A stretch of 11,960 bases of DNA, from NCBI GenBank assembly GCA_045588795.1, contig JAZNEY010000027.1, positions 1-11,960 on the forward strand, given 5' to 3'. Positions 1-4,542 of this stretch are shown here, one piece after another. This DNA comes from UMGS1908 sp045588795. Lineage in GTDB: Bacteria > Bacillota > Clostridia > Christensenellales > UBA1242. Under the pieces are notes generated by a model. The model saw only the letters and a list, made by a program, of their open reading frames with translations, was not told where the DNA came from and did not search any database. The position numbers and the translations under genes are program-made. How positions within the stretch are numbered: the stretch's first letter is position 1; each line of letters starts with the position of its first letter.

Positions 1-2
1 TA

Positions 3-368
3 GTAAGATTGGAGTCTTGTAAAGAATGGATTGATAAACAGGGAAAAGAGCTTGCCGCACTTGAAGAAGAAAAAGGTTATCCAGTAAGAACTACTGGCTT
101 TTGTGGAATTGTTACAGACACAAGAGAAGAAGCAATAGAATTTATTAAAAAACATTTTAATGAAATAGAAGATTATCACATAGCTGAAAAAAGTGTTAAA
201 GCTATATTTAAAGATGGAAACGTGTGGTATTGGATGAATTGGGTCGAGCCGCATCGTGGAGTTAGATTTTTTAAAGTGGCAGTAAGTAAAAATATTTCAG
301 AGAGTTTATTTGAACAAATTGTTTTGCCTTGTTGTGCTACCTATTGCCGCGCTATGGAGGTCATATGA
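3..368 (+). CDS. Hypothetical small phage protein, 5' end outside window
   Basis: The reading frame is open from the left edge of the window, so the gene probably starts upstream; a TTG at base 9 is the only start-like codon near the edge and no convincing ribosome site precedes it. About 120 residues are visible. The N-terminal part is helical and charged, and the middle holds an aromatic-rich segment (WYWMNWVEPHRGVRF) that looks like a folded beta core. No catalytic motif is visible and I do not recognise the family. Its TGA stop overlaps the ATG of the next gene (ATGA), so the two are translationally coupled and share an operon of four overlapping genes. The function is unknown. Confidence 0.75.
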   Translation, partial: VRLESCKEWIDKQGKELAALEEEKGYPVRTTGFCGIVTDTREEAIEFIKKHFNEIEDYHIAEKSVKAIFKDGNVWYWMNWVEPHRGVRFFKVAVSKNISESLFEQIVLPCCATYCRAMEVI

Positions 369-568
369 AAAAAATAACTTTTTATTGTGATATATGTGGT
401 TGTGATATAGAAGAAGGAAAAAGCACTAGATTAATTTTACGCAATGCTGATTTAGAAATTGTCTATCTTGATGTTTGCCCACATTGTATTAGAGAGATAC
501 AACAATTTATAGGAGATATGCAGATAAAGGCGGGCGTTGAGTTTGCCCCAGTAACAAAATTAATATGA
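365..568 (+). CDS. Small zinc-finger-like protein (CxxC...CxxC)
   Basis: This 67-aa protein has Cys8-x2-Cys11 and Cys38-x2-Cys41, the classic spacing of a treble-clef or zinc-ribbon fold that binds one Zn ion. The linker between the knuckles reads like a short beta hairpin (TRLILRNADLEIVYLDV). The ATG at 365 is chosen because GGAGG at 356-360 lies just before it and the ATGA overlap with the upstream stop is typical of coupled phage genes; an in-frame ATG at 329 lacks a ribosome site. Its own stop again overlaps the next start as ATGA. Small Zn-finger proteins of this kind are common in phage early regions. The specific role is unknown. Confidence 0.75.
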   Translation: MKKITFYCDICGCDIEEGKSTRLILRNADLEIVYLDVCPHCIREIQQFIGDMQIKAGVEFAPVTKLI

Positions 569-684
569 ATTACATTGAGAAATATATACTTGGAGAAATA
601 GATTTTGATAGCGCGGTCAGTGGGTTGATGGAAGCTATAGAGGCGACTATTAAGAAGGAGATTATGGAAGCATGGTTAAATTAA
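565..684 (+). CDS. Hypothetical 39-aa protein
   Basis: The 39-codon ORF starts with an ATG that overlaps the preceding stop (ATGA at 565-568) and ends with TAA at 682-684, 13 bases inside the next gene. The product (MNYIEKYILGEIDFDS...) is predicted to be mostly helical and acidic, with hydrophobic spacing suited to one amphipathic helix. No motif is recognised. The main support is the exact coupling to both neighbours in a tightly packed operon; there is no independent ribosome site, so translation would depend on termination of the upstream gene. Confidence 0.55.
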   Translation: MNYIEKYILGEIDFDSAVSGLMEAIEATIKKEIMEAWLN

Positions 685-881
685 CATTAAGTTTATCGCA
701 GTGGCTACTTAAAAATCATCCAGAGAAACTAATGCTAATAACATTTGGTCATTTAGAAGAATTTACTGATGAAATGGCTAAAGAATATCTAGAGTGGTGT
801 CAAACAGATGAAGGAAAGCAGTATCTAAAAGGCGGCAACAAATATAAAGAGCCTGGAATTGATTTAAATGAATATGTTTAA
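672..881 (+). CDS. Hypothetical 69-aa protein, last gene of first operon
   Basis: The start ATG at 672 is preceded by AAGGAG at 655-660, about 11 bases away, which supports this start. The 69-aa product is helical (MVKLTLSLSQWLLKNHPEKL...) with a C-terminal segment containing EYLEWCQTDEGKQYLKGG, a style common in small phage proteins that interact with other proteins. No catalytic or metal-binding motif is visible. It closes the four-gene overlapping operon; downstream lies the repeat-rich non-coding region. The function is not recognised. Confidence 0.7.
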   Translation: MVKLTLSLSQWLLKNHPEKLMLITFGHLEEFTDEMAKEYLEWCQTDEGKQYLKGGNKYKEPGIDLNEYV

Positions 882-954
882 ATTGGTGATTATAACTTAT
901 TATCGTTTTTCAATTTGAAAAATGGATTTGGTGATTTTTTGTACCGGGGCCTTT

Positions 955-974
955 CACTTTACCGCGTTAAAGTG
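955..974. repeat. Palindrome CACTTTA-N6-TAAAGTG, left copy
   Basis: This is a perfect 7-bp inverted repeat with a 6-base spacer (ccgcgt). An identical pair of arms with a different 6-base spacer occurs at 1238-1257, so the two copies bracket the iteron array. The dyad is typical of a dimeric DNA-binding protein site. Confidence 0.75.
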
Positions 975-1015
975 TTAAATTTCCCGAAATACACCCCCCC
1001 GGTAGTTGTTGAGTA

Positions 1016-1047
1016 GTCGCCTAGCTGGGCTCGCTGGCTCAGGCGAC
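1016..1047. repeat. GC-rich stem-loop, possible cruciform
   Basis: GTCGCCT (1016-1022) pairs with AGGCGAC (1041-1047), with further AGC/GCT pairing inside. Flanking bases CGGTAGTTGTT and AACATCACTAGCCG are imperfectly complementary, which would extend the stem to about 1000-1066. No T-run follows, so it is not a plain terminator. It may be a cruciform or part of an origin-like structure. Confidence 0.5.
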
Positions 1048-1078
1048 CCGAACATCACTAGCCGCCCAACAGAACACA

Positions 1079-1216
1079 GATTGTTAAGAATTTAACAAGC
1101 TTGTTAAAACTTTAACAGGCCAAAGATTGTTAAGAAATTAACAGGATCGTTAAGCTTTTAACAGGCCGCAGATTGTTAAAAAATTAACGTTAATTAGTTA
1201 ACAAGAAGATTCTCTT
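1079..1216. repeat. 46-bp direct repeats carrying TTGTTAA-N4-TTAACA palindromes
   Basis: Three tandem 46-bp units begin GATTGTTAAGAA or GATTGTTAAAAA at 1079, 1125 and 1171. Each full unit contains two dyads of the form GTTAA-N4-TTAAC. Dyad centres fall at 1089.5, 1109.5, 1135.5, 1155.5, 1181.5 and 1195.5, giving alternating 20- and 26-bp steps until the last, compressed, 14-bp step. The first dyad is a perfect 7-bp inverted repeat. This periodic arrangement implies cooperative binding of a dimeric protein along the DNA. A single extra copy lies at 2435-2452, upstream of another promoter. Confidence 0.85.
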
Positions 1217-1237
1217 CTTTTGGTAAATTGGGGCGCA

Positions 1238-1257
1238 CACTTTATCGAGGTAAAGTG
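1238..1257. repeat. Palindrome CACTTTA-N6-TAAAGTG, right copy
   Basis: The arms are identical to those at 955-974, with spacer tcgagg. It sits about 85 bp upstream of the first cassette promoter (-35 at 1342). The conserved arms with variable spacer suggest a protein-binding site rather than a chance repeat. Confidence 0.75.
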
Positions 1258-1341
1258 ATGCAGTATTAACGTAGTAGTGTATTAAAAAAGTGGTAGAGTT
1301 TTAATGTGTCAAAGTTTGTTAAAAAATTTTTTAAAAAAATA

Positions 1342-1370
1342 TTGACATACTTGTACGAATGTGCTATAAT
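1342..1370 (+). promoter_or_regulatory. Sigma-A promoter
   Basis: TTGACA, 17-bp spacer, TATAAT with extended -10 (TGTGCTATAAT). It lies downstream of the iteron array and an AT-rich stretch that could act as an UP element. It drives the gene at 1416. Confidence 0.9.
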
Positions 1371-1415
1371 AAAACTATCAAAAGAACAACTACTCATTCT
1401 AAGGAGGGTATTACA

Positions 1416-1577
1416 ATGATTGAAAACTTTTTGCTTAATACTTATACTGTTTATGATGCTGATAATAATGTTGTAACATGGGGACAGTTTACAGATGTTC
1501 AAGAATACCTTGATGAAGATGGTCACTCTATTGAAGGATATTCTGTTGTTTGGGAGTATACTGGCAATGCATTATAA
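1416..1577 (+). CDS. Hypothetical 53-aa protein
   Basis: The ATG at 1416 sits 8 bases after a perfect AAGGAGG (1401-1407), which decides the start over an ATG at 1359 that overlaps the promoter. The 53-aa product is acidic and reads as a compact alpha/beta mini-domain: a beta hairpin (TYTVYDADNNVVTWGQF), a short helix (DVQEYLDEDG) and a final strand (YSVVWEY). This layout resembles small phage proteins made of a hairpin plus helix, but I do not recognise the family. It is the first gene controlled from the repeat-rich region, so it may be among the most tightly regulated. It appears monocistronic, since a new promoter begins 9 bases after its stop. Confidence 0.75.
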   Translation: MIENFLLNTYTVYDADNNVVTWGQFTDVQEYLDEDGHSIEGYSVVWEYTGNAL

Positions 1578-1585
1578 AAAAATGC

Positions 1586-1614
1586 TTGACAAAAGCACAA
1601 ATCTATGATATAAT
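1586..1614 (+). promoter_or_regulatory. Sigma-A promoter
   Basis: TTGACA, 17-bp spacer, TATAAT with TGA just upstream (extended -10). The leader GAAAGGAAG follows and drives the gene pair 1647/1866. Confidence 0.9.
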
Positions 1615-1646
1615 AAAGAAAAGAAAAAAGAAAGGAAGTAAAAAAC

Positions 1647-1832
1647 ATGACTAAGACTAAGATTTACACCTACTTCATGAAGAATGGAGATATTCACAAG
1701 ATTCAAGCTAAGAACTTCAAACAGGCTACAGATGGACTGCGGGAAGCTGTCTATCACGCGCCACAGATTGACGCTCATGGCGATACAATTCTGAATGACT
1801 TGGTTGACAACTGGACAGTGGAAGAGTGCTAA
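1647..1832 (+). CDS. Hypothetical 61-aa basic protein
   Basis: The ATG is 8 bases after AAAGGAAG, the house spacing of this window. The product (MTKTKIYTYFMKNGDIHKIQ...) starts with a beta hairpin carrying Lys residues, continues with a helix (NFKQATDGLREAVYHA), and ends with an acidic-aromatic tail (DLVDNWTVEEC). No known motif is visible. Its last codons and stop form the left arm and loop of a 10-bp hairpin (GGAAGAGTGC/GCACTCTTCC, 1820-1845) without a T-run, so the transcript probably continues into the gene at 1866. That hairpin could separate or protect the two messages. The function is unknown. Confidence 0.8.
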   Translation: MTKTKIYTYFMKNGDIHKIQAKNFKQATDGLREAVYHAPQIDAHGDTILNDLVDNWTVEEC

Positions 1833-1845
1833 TCCGCACTCTTCC
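1820..1845 (+). other. Stop-codon hairpin without T-run
   Basis: A perfect 10-bp stem GGAAGAGTGC/GCACTCTTCC has a 6-base loop that begins with the TAA stop of the upstream gene. No T-run follows. It lies between two genes of one transcript, so processing, stability control or partial termination is more likely than full termination. Confidence 0.75.
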
Positions 1846-1865
1846 CCACATGGGAGGGCAGGCAC

Positions 1866-2090
1866 ATGGAAAAAATACAGTTTACGCTTTACAGCACTAC
1901 AGGCAAATACAAGCCTATGAGCACAGTGCTACAGGTTGAGAGCATCGCATGGGCTAACACGCACAAAGAAGAGCTTAAGGTCAGAGGAGTAACAAAGATT
2001 TGCGCAGAACGCAAGACAGACATTTGGGCATTACAGCGCAATGGTTATACAAAGATTAAGATGAGAGTGTATCAGAGGGAACAGGCTTGA
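1866..2090 (+). CDS. Hypothetical 74-aa basic protein
   Basis: A GGGAGGG ribosome site (1852-1858) precedes the ATG and there is no promoter of its own, so it is cotranscribed with the gene at 1647. The 74-aa product is basic and appears beta-alpha-beta: strand (KIQFTLYSTTG), helix (ESIAWANTHKEELKVRG), then strands ending in YTKIKMRVYQREQA. Base composition is richer in GC than its neighbours and uses CGC and GCA codons more, which hints at a different origin. Its stop lies in the right arm of a strong terminator-like hairpin. The function is not recognised. Confidence 0.78.
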   Translation: MEKIQFTLYSTTGKYKPMSTVLQVESIAWANTHKEELKVRGVTKICAERKTDIWALQRNGYTKIKMRVYQREQA

Positions 2091-2112
2091 TACACTCTCT
2101 CTTGATTTTTTA
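2063..2112 (+). terminator. Intrinsic terminator overlapping stop codon and next promoter
   Basis: GAGAGTGTATCA (2063-2074) pairs perfectly with TGATACACTCTC (2088-2099); AAGA/TCTT extends the stem past a one-base bulge. The run GATTTTTT follows. The stop TGA is inside the stem and the next promoter's -35 (TTGATT, 2102) lies in the tail. Confidence 0.8.
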
Positions 2113-2130
2113 AAAATTTTTTGGTATAAT
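2102..2130 (+). promoter_or_regulatory. Sigma-A promoter with weak -35
   Basis: TTGATT, 17-bp spacer, TATAAT with TGG upstream (extended -10). It lies in the T-rich tail of the preceding terminator and drives the gene at 2164. Confidence 0.75.
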
Positions 2131-2163
2131 AATATTAAGAAAATTAAATAAGGAGGAGAAACA

Positions 2164-2334
2164 ATGCTACACGTTAATTTGAACGAACAGGCGGCGTTGC
2201 AGTTAGTGCTACAGTTCATGAGCGTTAAAGAACTAATCACATCAGCCATGCACACGTTGTCAGAGTCAGATTCTCCAAAGGCAAAAGATAATGCTAATCT
2301 TTGTTTTACTGCCTTGGAAGCATTTCTCAAATAA
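2164..2334 (+). CDS. Hypothetical 56-aa helical protein
   Basis: AAGGAGGAG lies just before ATG 2164, and the gene has its own promoter and its own terminator, forming a complete one-gene cassette. The 56-aa product (MLHVNLNEQAALQLVLQFMS...) is almost entirely helical: a leucine/glutamine-rich helix, a second helix (ELITSAMHTLSES), and a third (AKDNANLCFTALEAFLK) that together could form a three-helix bundle. No DNA-binding or catalytic motif is evident. It is too short for most automated ORF cut-offs. The function is unknown. Confidence 0.78.
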   Translation: MLHVNLNEQAALQLVLQFMSVKELITSAMHTLSESDSPKAKDNANLCFTALEAFLK

Positions 2335-2343
2335 GTTGAGGGG

Positions 2344-2357
2344 GTCGCCGTAAGCGA
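2344..2357 (+). repeat. Small hairpin GTCGC-cgtaa-GCGAC
   Basis: A short 5-6 bp GC stem lies just after the stop at 2334 and before the strong terminator at 2374. It may reinforce the end of the message. Confidence 0.5.
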
Positions 2358-2373
2358 CTCGTTTCTCCACTTC

Positions 2374-2416
2374 GCGCCTATGAGCCAAATTTTTTCGGCA
2401 AATAGGCGCTTTTTTA
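2374..2416 (+). terminator. Intrinsic terminator
   Basis: GCGCCTAT (2374-2381) pairs with ATAGGCGC (2402-2409), followed directly by TTTTTT. The loop is about 20 bases. This is a clear rho-independent terminator for the 56-aa gene. Confidence 0.85.
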
Positions 2417-2434
2417 TTTTCTACAGACCGCCGC

Positions 2435-2452
2435 TTGTTAAAAAATTAACGA
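2435..2452. promoter_or_regulatory. Solitary TTGTTAA-N4-TTAAC site upstream of promoter
   Basis: TTGTTAA-aaaa-TTAACGA matches the dyads of the 1079-1216 array, including a preceding CCGC-type context. It ends about 20 bp before the -35 of the next promoter, which argues that the protein bound at the array also regulates transcription here. Confidence 0.65.
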
Positions 2453-2472
2453 AGGTTTTTTGTAAAAAACTA

Positions 2473-2501
2473 TTGACAAACGTAACACATTGTGCTATAA
2501 T
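2473..2501 (+). promoter_or_regulatory. Sigma-A promoter
   Basis: TTGACA, 17-bp spacer, TATAAT in the context TGTGCTATAAT. It drives the 34-aa membrane peptide gene and lies just after the solitary GTTAA-type operator. Confidence 0.9.
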
Positions 2502-2531
2502 TAAATCATCAAAAGAAAGGTGGTAGCAACC

Positions 2532-2636
2532 ATGAGAGAGAGATTTAAAGAGTTTCTAATTGACACAGCAGTAGGTTTGGCAGGTGGACTGATGTTTGGC
2601 GGTTTTGTGGTTGGAGCAATTCTGGGTTGGTGGTAA
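2532..2636 (+). CDS. Tiny glycine-rich membrane peptide, 34 aa
   Basis: The ORF has its own strong promoter and a leader with AAAGAAAGGTGG before ATG 2532. The product has a charged N-terminus (MRERFKEFLID) followed by one hydrophobic, glycine-rich helix (residues about 13-32, with GLAGGLMFGG and GAILGWW). Small-xxx-small glycine spacing favours helix packing, so it is likely an oligomerising single-pass membrane peptide. Phage peptides of this type include holin-like, superinfection-exclusion and membrane-modifying proteins; which one applies cannot be told. Its stop codon lies in the loop of a GGGTTGGT/ACCAACCC hairpin. It is below usual ORF size cut-offs. Confidence 0.72.
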   Translation: MRERFKEFLIDTAVGLAGGLMFGGFVVGAILGWW

Positions 2637-2646
2637 CTACCAACCC
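2624..2646 (+). other. Stop-codon hairpin without T-run
   Basis: GGGTTGGT (2624-2631) pairs with ACCAACCC (2639-2646); the TAA stop lies in the 7-base loop. No T-run follows, and the next promoter starts 30 bp later. Confidence 0.65.
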
Positions 2647-2675
2647 ACCGCCCGCAAATAAAATTAAAAAAATGC

Positions 2676-2704
2676 TTGACAAATCAACAGCAACGTGCTA
2701 TAAT
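2676..2704 (+). promoter_or_regulatory. Sigma-A promoter
   Basis: TTGACA, 17-bp spacer, TATAAT with CGTGC before it (extended -10). It drives the 133-aa gene at 2737. Confidence 0.9.
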
Positions 2705-2736
2705 AAAGATACAAAAGGAAAGGCAAGGTAAATAAA

Positions 2737-3138
2737 ATGAAATTCTACAATGTGTTCGTAACCACTTATCACAATGGAATAGAAATTGGAACTACAATGG
2801 GAAGAACTCTCACAGATAAAGAGGTAAATACAGAAAGCTACACTCTTACATGGGATAATCTTGATAAGATGTATAAGAAATTCGGTTTTGAGTGCAAGTT
2901 CAATATTTGGAAGTTTAAAAAAGGTCGCAGAGTTAGCTTCTTTACAAATGGCATCATTCCTCACAAACATGAAAGAGATGTGAAAGAATGGAAAAACAAA
3001 AATCTTGATATTGTTATAAAAGTAACTTACAAAGAGCGAAAAGCTTCTATTGATGAAATGTTAAAATGGCATGATGCGGAAAAAGCAATCGCTTACTTAA
3101 ATGAAAAAGGATTGAAAATAAATGAAAAACAGGGTTGA
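2737..3138 (+). CDS. Hypothetical 133-aa protein
   Basis: The ATG follows AAAGGAAAGGCAAGG with suitable spacing. The 133-aa basic product starts with beta strands (MKFYNVFVTTYHNGIEIGT), has a Lys/Phe-rich middle (KFGFECKFNIWKFKKGRR), and ends with a short helical motif SIDEMLKWHDAEKAIAYLNEKG. A similar tail occurs in the protein at 5086, and comparable tails (S-x-E-x-L...YLKxxG) are familiar at the C-termini of small phage proteins. No enzyme motif is visible. The TGA stop is part of the TTGACA of the next promoter, so the genes are packed with no space. The function is unknown. Confidence 0.82.
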   Translation: MKFYNVFVTTYHNGIEIGTTMGRTLTDKEVNTESYTLTWDNLDKMYKKFGFECKFNIWKFKKGRRVSFFTNGIIPHKHERDVKEWKNKNLDIVIKVTYKERKASIDEMLKWHDAEKAIAYLNEKGLKINEKQG

Positions 3139-3163
3139 CAAAATGCCAACTTTGTGCTATAAT
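3135..3163 (+). promoter_or_regulatory. Sigma-A promoter whose -35 contains the upstream stop codon
   Basis: TTGACA (3135-3140) includes the TGA stop (3136-3138) of the preceding gene; 17-bp spacer; TATAAT with TGTGC before it. GTTG/CAAC partial dyad symmetry spans the -35. It drives genes 3194 and 3334. Confidence 0.9.
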
Positions 3164-3193
3164 TAAATCATCAAAGGAAAGGCGGTTCCCGAA

Positions 3194-3337
3194 ATGACAA
3201 GAGAAGAAATGATGCAAGCAATAATTGAAAAGTTTGGTTTTGAAAATAGTATAACAATTACATTTTGTGCATTTGCAGAGAGTTCAGCTATTCATGATGA
3301 GCAAATTAAAAGAGCTTTTGAGGAGTTAATAAAATGA
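3194..3337 (+). CDS. Hypothetical 47-aa protein
   Basis: The ATG at 3194 follows AAAGGAAAGGCGG within the standard cassette leader. The 47-aa product (MTREEMMQAIIEKFGFENS...) has two amphipathic helices flanking a short beta segment (SITITFCAFAE). Its stop overlaps the next ATG as ATGA (3334-3337), so translation is coupled to the membrane protein downstream, and the two may act together. No motif is recognised. Confidence 0.72.
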   Translation: MTREEMMQAIIEKFGFENSITITFCAFAESSAIHDEQIKRAFEELIK

Positions 3338-3570
3338 AAAAATATTTTGAGTTAGATAAAAAATACAGGTTTGAGGCGGGAGACCTGACCGCCTCAATCT
3401 ACGTTCTCTGCACTGTACTGGGAATCATTGGATTGAACATCACTCCGCTATTTCTTTTTGGTTCAATCATCGGCACTGCGACCTGTTGGAAAGCCCGCAG
3501 AATTAATTTAATTATTTTAAATGTATCTTTATTAATTTTAAATCTTGTAAGTTTTATAAAAATGTTTTAA
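3334..3570 (+). CDS. Small two-helix membrane protein, 78 aa
   Basis: The ATG overlaps the stop of the upstream gene, with GAGGAG about 9 bases before it. The 78-aa product has a charged N-terminus (MKKYFELDKKYRFEAGDL), then two strongly hydrophobic stretches (about residues 20-48 and 57-77) separated by a basic turn (CWKARRIN), consistent with two membrane spans with the Arg/Lys loop on the cytoplasmic side. It has no signal-peptide cleavage motif. Two-span small proteins of phages include holins and envelope modifiers. This one has no endolysin next to it, so I would not call it a holin. Confidence 0.78.
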   Translation: MKKYFELDKKYRFEAGDLTASIYVLCTVLGIIGLNITPLFLFGSIIGTATCWKARRINLIILNVSLLILNLVSFIKMF

Positions 3571-3577
3571 AAAGCTG

Positions 3578-3606
3578 TTGACAAAAAGATGTAAACGTGC
3601 TATAAT
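3578..3606 (+). promoter_or_regulatory. Sigma-A promoter
   Basis: TTGACA, 17-bp spacer, TATAAT with CGTGC before it (extended -10). It begins 8 bases after the upstream stop and drives the gene at 3637. Confidence 0.9.
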
Positions 3607-3636
3607 AAAGATACAAAAAGAAAGGAAGAAATCAAA

Positions 3637-3882
3637 ATGAAAAAAATGGCAAGAGAATTTATCTTAGTTATCGGCTTTGTTTTAATCATTGCATTAACAA
3701 TTCTGCTCTGTGGCGCAGAGGCTGTAATGGACAAAAGTGCATGGAACAATGGACACTGCGCAATGTGCGACAATGGCGAATATCATTTCGCTAATGCAGA
3801 ACACTTAAGAAGCGGTCAAACGCTATACTATTACAGTTGTGATAACTGTGAACATGTAATTAAATTACATCATCAGCCATAA
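3637..3882 (+). CDS. Membrane-anchored zinc-ribbon-like protein, 81 aa
   Basis: The ATG is 8 bases after AAAGGAAG. An N-terminal hydrophobic helix (residues about 8-27, REFILVIGFVLIIALTILL) after a basic start (MKKMAR) is a membrane anchor or uncleaved signal; the Cys that follows lacks a good lipobox. The rest is a small soluble domain with two knuckles, CAMC and CDNC, that likely bind Zn, plus several His. With the basic end inside, the Zn domain would lie outside the cell membrane. Membrane-tethered Zn ribbons occur in phage early proteins of unknown function. It has its own promoter and appears monocistronic. Confidence 0.78.
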   Translation: MKKMAREFILVIGFVLIIALTILLCGAEAVMDKSAWNNGHCAMCDNGEYHFANAEHLRSGQTLYYYSCDNCEHVIKLHHQP

Positions 3883-3899
3883 AAAAATTTAAAAAAGTG

Positions 3900-3928
3900 T
3901 TGACAAAACGTCAAACCTGTGCTATAAT
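3900..3928 (+). promoter_or_regulatory. Sigma-A promoter
   Basis: TTGACA, 17-bp spacer, TATAAT in TGTGCTATAAT (extended -10). It follows an A/T-rich run and drives the gene at 3961. Confidence 0.9.
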
Positions 3929-3960
3929 AAAGGTACAAAAACAGAAAGGAAGTTAAACAA

Positions 3961-4173
3961 ATGGAAAAAACATTAGAAGAGAAAATCATTGAGGTAGTAA
4001 AGAAATATCCTGGACTGAGAAAAACTCACATCGCTTGGCGAGCAGGCATCAGCAAGTGGGATATCATTGAGGTTTTATACAGAATGGTTGATTCGGGCAA
4101 GCTCAGAATTGAGCATCACAATGACTGGGGTAACATGGAACACTATGAAGAGTACTATCTAGCAGAGGGCTGA
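3961..4173 (+). CDS. Winged-helix-like DNA-binding protein, 70 aa
   Basis: The ATG follows AAAGGAAG by 8 bases. The sequence reads as a compact winged helix: helix 1 (LEEKIIEVVKKYPGL), helix 2 (RKTHIAWRAG), recognition helix (SKWDIIEVLYRMVDSGK), then a short beta wing (LRIEHHNDWGN...EEYYLA). The pattern of a helix, a glycine turn, a second helix, a leucine and a DSGK turn into a strand is that of many small phage and bacterial wHTH proteins. It could regulate promoters in this region or bind a host target. The gene ends in a classic terminator, so it closes its transcription unit. The fold is likely; the target is unknown. Confidence 0.75.
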   Translation: MEKTLEEKIIEVVKKYPGLRKTHIAWRAGISKWDIIEVLYRMVDSGKLRIEHHNDWGNMEHYEEYYLAEG

Positions 4174-4192
4174 GAGAAATCTCAGCTTTTTT
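4169..4192 (+). terminator. Intrinsic terminator built on the stop codon
   Basis: GCTGAGA (4169-4175), containing the TGA stop, pairs with TCTCAGC (4180-4186) across a GAAA tetraloop, followed by TTTTTT. This is a strong rho-independent terminator. Confidence 0.9.
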
Positions 4193-4198
4193 GTTTGC

Positions 4199-4225
4199 CG
4201 GCGCGCGGTGGGTCGGTGCGCGCCG
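4199..4225. repeat. GC-rich palindrome after terminator
   Basis: CGGCGCGC (4199-4206) pairs with GCGCGCCG (4218-4225) over an 11-base G/T loop. Comparable GC-rich stems follow the terminators or mark the boundaries at 6082, 8269, 9584 and 11171. Confidence 0.75.
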
Positions 4226-4309
4226 CTTTGCCCGAATAATTGATGCTTGTGAAATTTTTAACGAGAAAAACTCAAAACTTGCAAAAAGTTTTGACTCCCG
4301 GAAGCTTTA

Positions 4310-4347
4310 GCGCGGTGAAGTGTTACCGTAGTAACGCGCTACCGCGC
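4310..4347. repeat. Symmetric imperfect hairpin
   Basis: GCGCGGT / ACCGCGC form the outer stem and GTTAC / GTAAC the inner stem around loop cgta, separated by a 5x5 internal loop. The high GC content contrasts with the AT-rich surroundings. It would form on either strand and lies in the path of the minus-strand promoter at 4373-4402. Confidence 0.6.
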
Positions 4348-4372
4348 CAGCGCAGACGGGGCACCCCATTCC

Positions 4373-4402
4373 ATTATAGCACATTTCCGCGTCGGTTGTC
4401 AA
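4373..4402 (-). promoter_or_regulatory. Minus-strand sigma-A promoter
   Basis: Read on the minus strand: TTGACA (4402-4397), 18-bp spacer, TATAAT (4378-4373) with extended TGTGC. It faces away from the genes into the symmetric hairpin and GC stem. No gene of credible length lies downstream, so any product would be a short antisense or boundary RNA. Confidence 0.6.
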
Positions 4403-4407
4403 TAGGC

Positions 4408-4445
4408 AAATTGCACAAAGTTTATCCCGCAATTTTGTGCAATTT
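4408..4445. repeat. Boundary inverted repeat TTGCACAAA (copy 1)
   Basis: AAATTGCACAAA (4408-4419) and TTTGTGCAATTT (4434-4445) are perfect 12-bp arms around a spacer containing TTTATCCCGCAA. Related copies lie at 6132, 8344, 9511, 9656 and 11188, always just upstream of a forward promoter. Confidence 0.8.
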
Positions 4446-4482
4446 AACAATAAAAAAAGATATAAAAAAATTAAAAAAATGC

Positions 4483-4511
4483 TTGACGTATCGTAAAAAG
4501 TATGCTATACT
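4483..4511 (+). promoter_or_regulatory. Sigma-A promoter
   Basis: TTGACG, 17-bp spacer, TATACT with TATGC before it (extended -10). It drives the gene at 4543. Confidence 0.85.
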
Positions 4512-4542
4512 TAATACATCAAGAGAAAGAGAGGTTCACACA

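Larger units (their letters stand above)
882..1341. other. Non-coding control region with cruciform, iterons and paired palindromes
   Basis: No credible gene lies here. From left to right it holds: an AT palindrome (TTTTTCAA-t-TTGAAAAA, 906-922) followed by a T-run at 935-940 that may terminate the first operon; a CACTTTA-N6-TAAAGTG palindrome (955-974); a run of C residues; a GC-rich stem GTCGCCT...AGGCGAC (1016-1047) nested in a looser outer stem; the 46-bp repeat array (1079-1216); AAGAAGA-TTC-TCTTCTT (1203-1219); and a second CACTTTA-N6-TAAAGTG (1238-1257). Palindromes plus iterated direct repeats in an intergenic region are the usual look of a replication origin, centromere or multi-operator control region. 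Which of these applies cannot be told from sequence. Confidence 0.7.
4193..4482. other. Boundary region: GC palindrome, symmetric hairpin, minus promoter, TTGCACAAA repeat
   Basis: No gene is credible in these 290 bases; a long ORF beginning at 4240 merely runs into the real gene at 4543. Present are: a GC stem (4199-4225); TCAAAACTT/AAGTTTTGA (4272-4294); a symmetric imperfect hairpin (4310-4347: outer GCGCGGT/ACCGCGC, inner GTTAC/GTAAC with a 4-base loop); a minus-strand promoter (4373-4402); and the AAATTGCACAAA inverted repeat (4408-4445). Confidence 0.7.

Noticed and set aside
1079..1216. CRISPR array
   Set aside because: The repeats are contiguous 46-bp units built from palindromes, without unique spacers, and no cas-like gene is near.
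1572..2330. Minus-strand ORFs opposite the small genes
   Set aside because: They are shadows lacking start signals and crossing terminators and promoters of the plus strand.
3334..3570. Holin assignment for the two-span membrane protein
   Set aside because: No endolysin or lysis cassette is nearby, and two hydrophobic spans alone do not identify a holin.
4310..4370. Minus-strand micro-ORF after the minus promoter (starting MGCPVC...)
   Set aside because: The ATG would lie 3 bases from the -10 with no leader. Similar 18-21 codon ORFs behind the other two minus promoters also lack usable ribosome sites and share no sequence.
4240..4542. N-terminal extension of the 4543 gene from an ATG at 4240
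   Set aside because: It crosses a boundary region with palindromes, a minus promoter and the gene's own forward promoter; the composition of the extension (Arg/Pro/Ser-rich) differs and it has no ribosome site.
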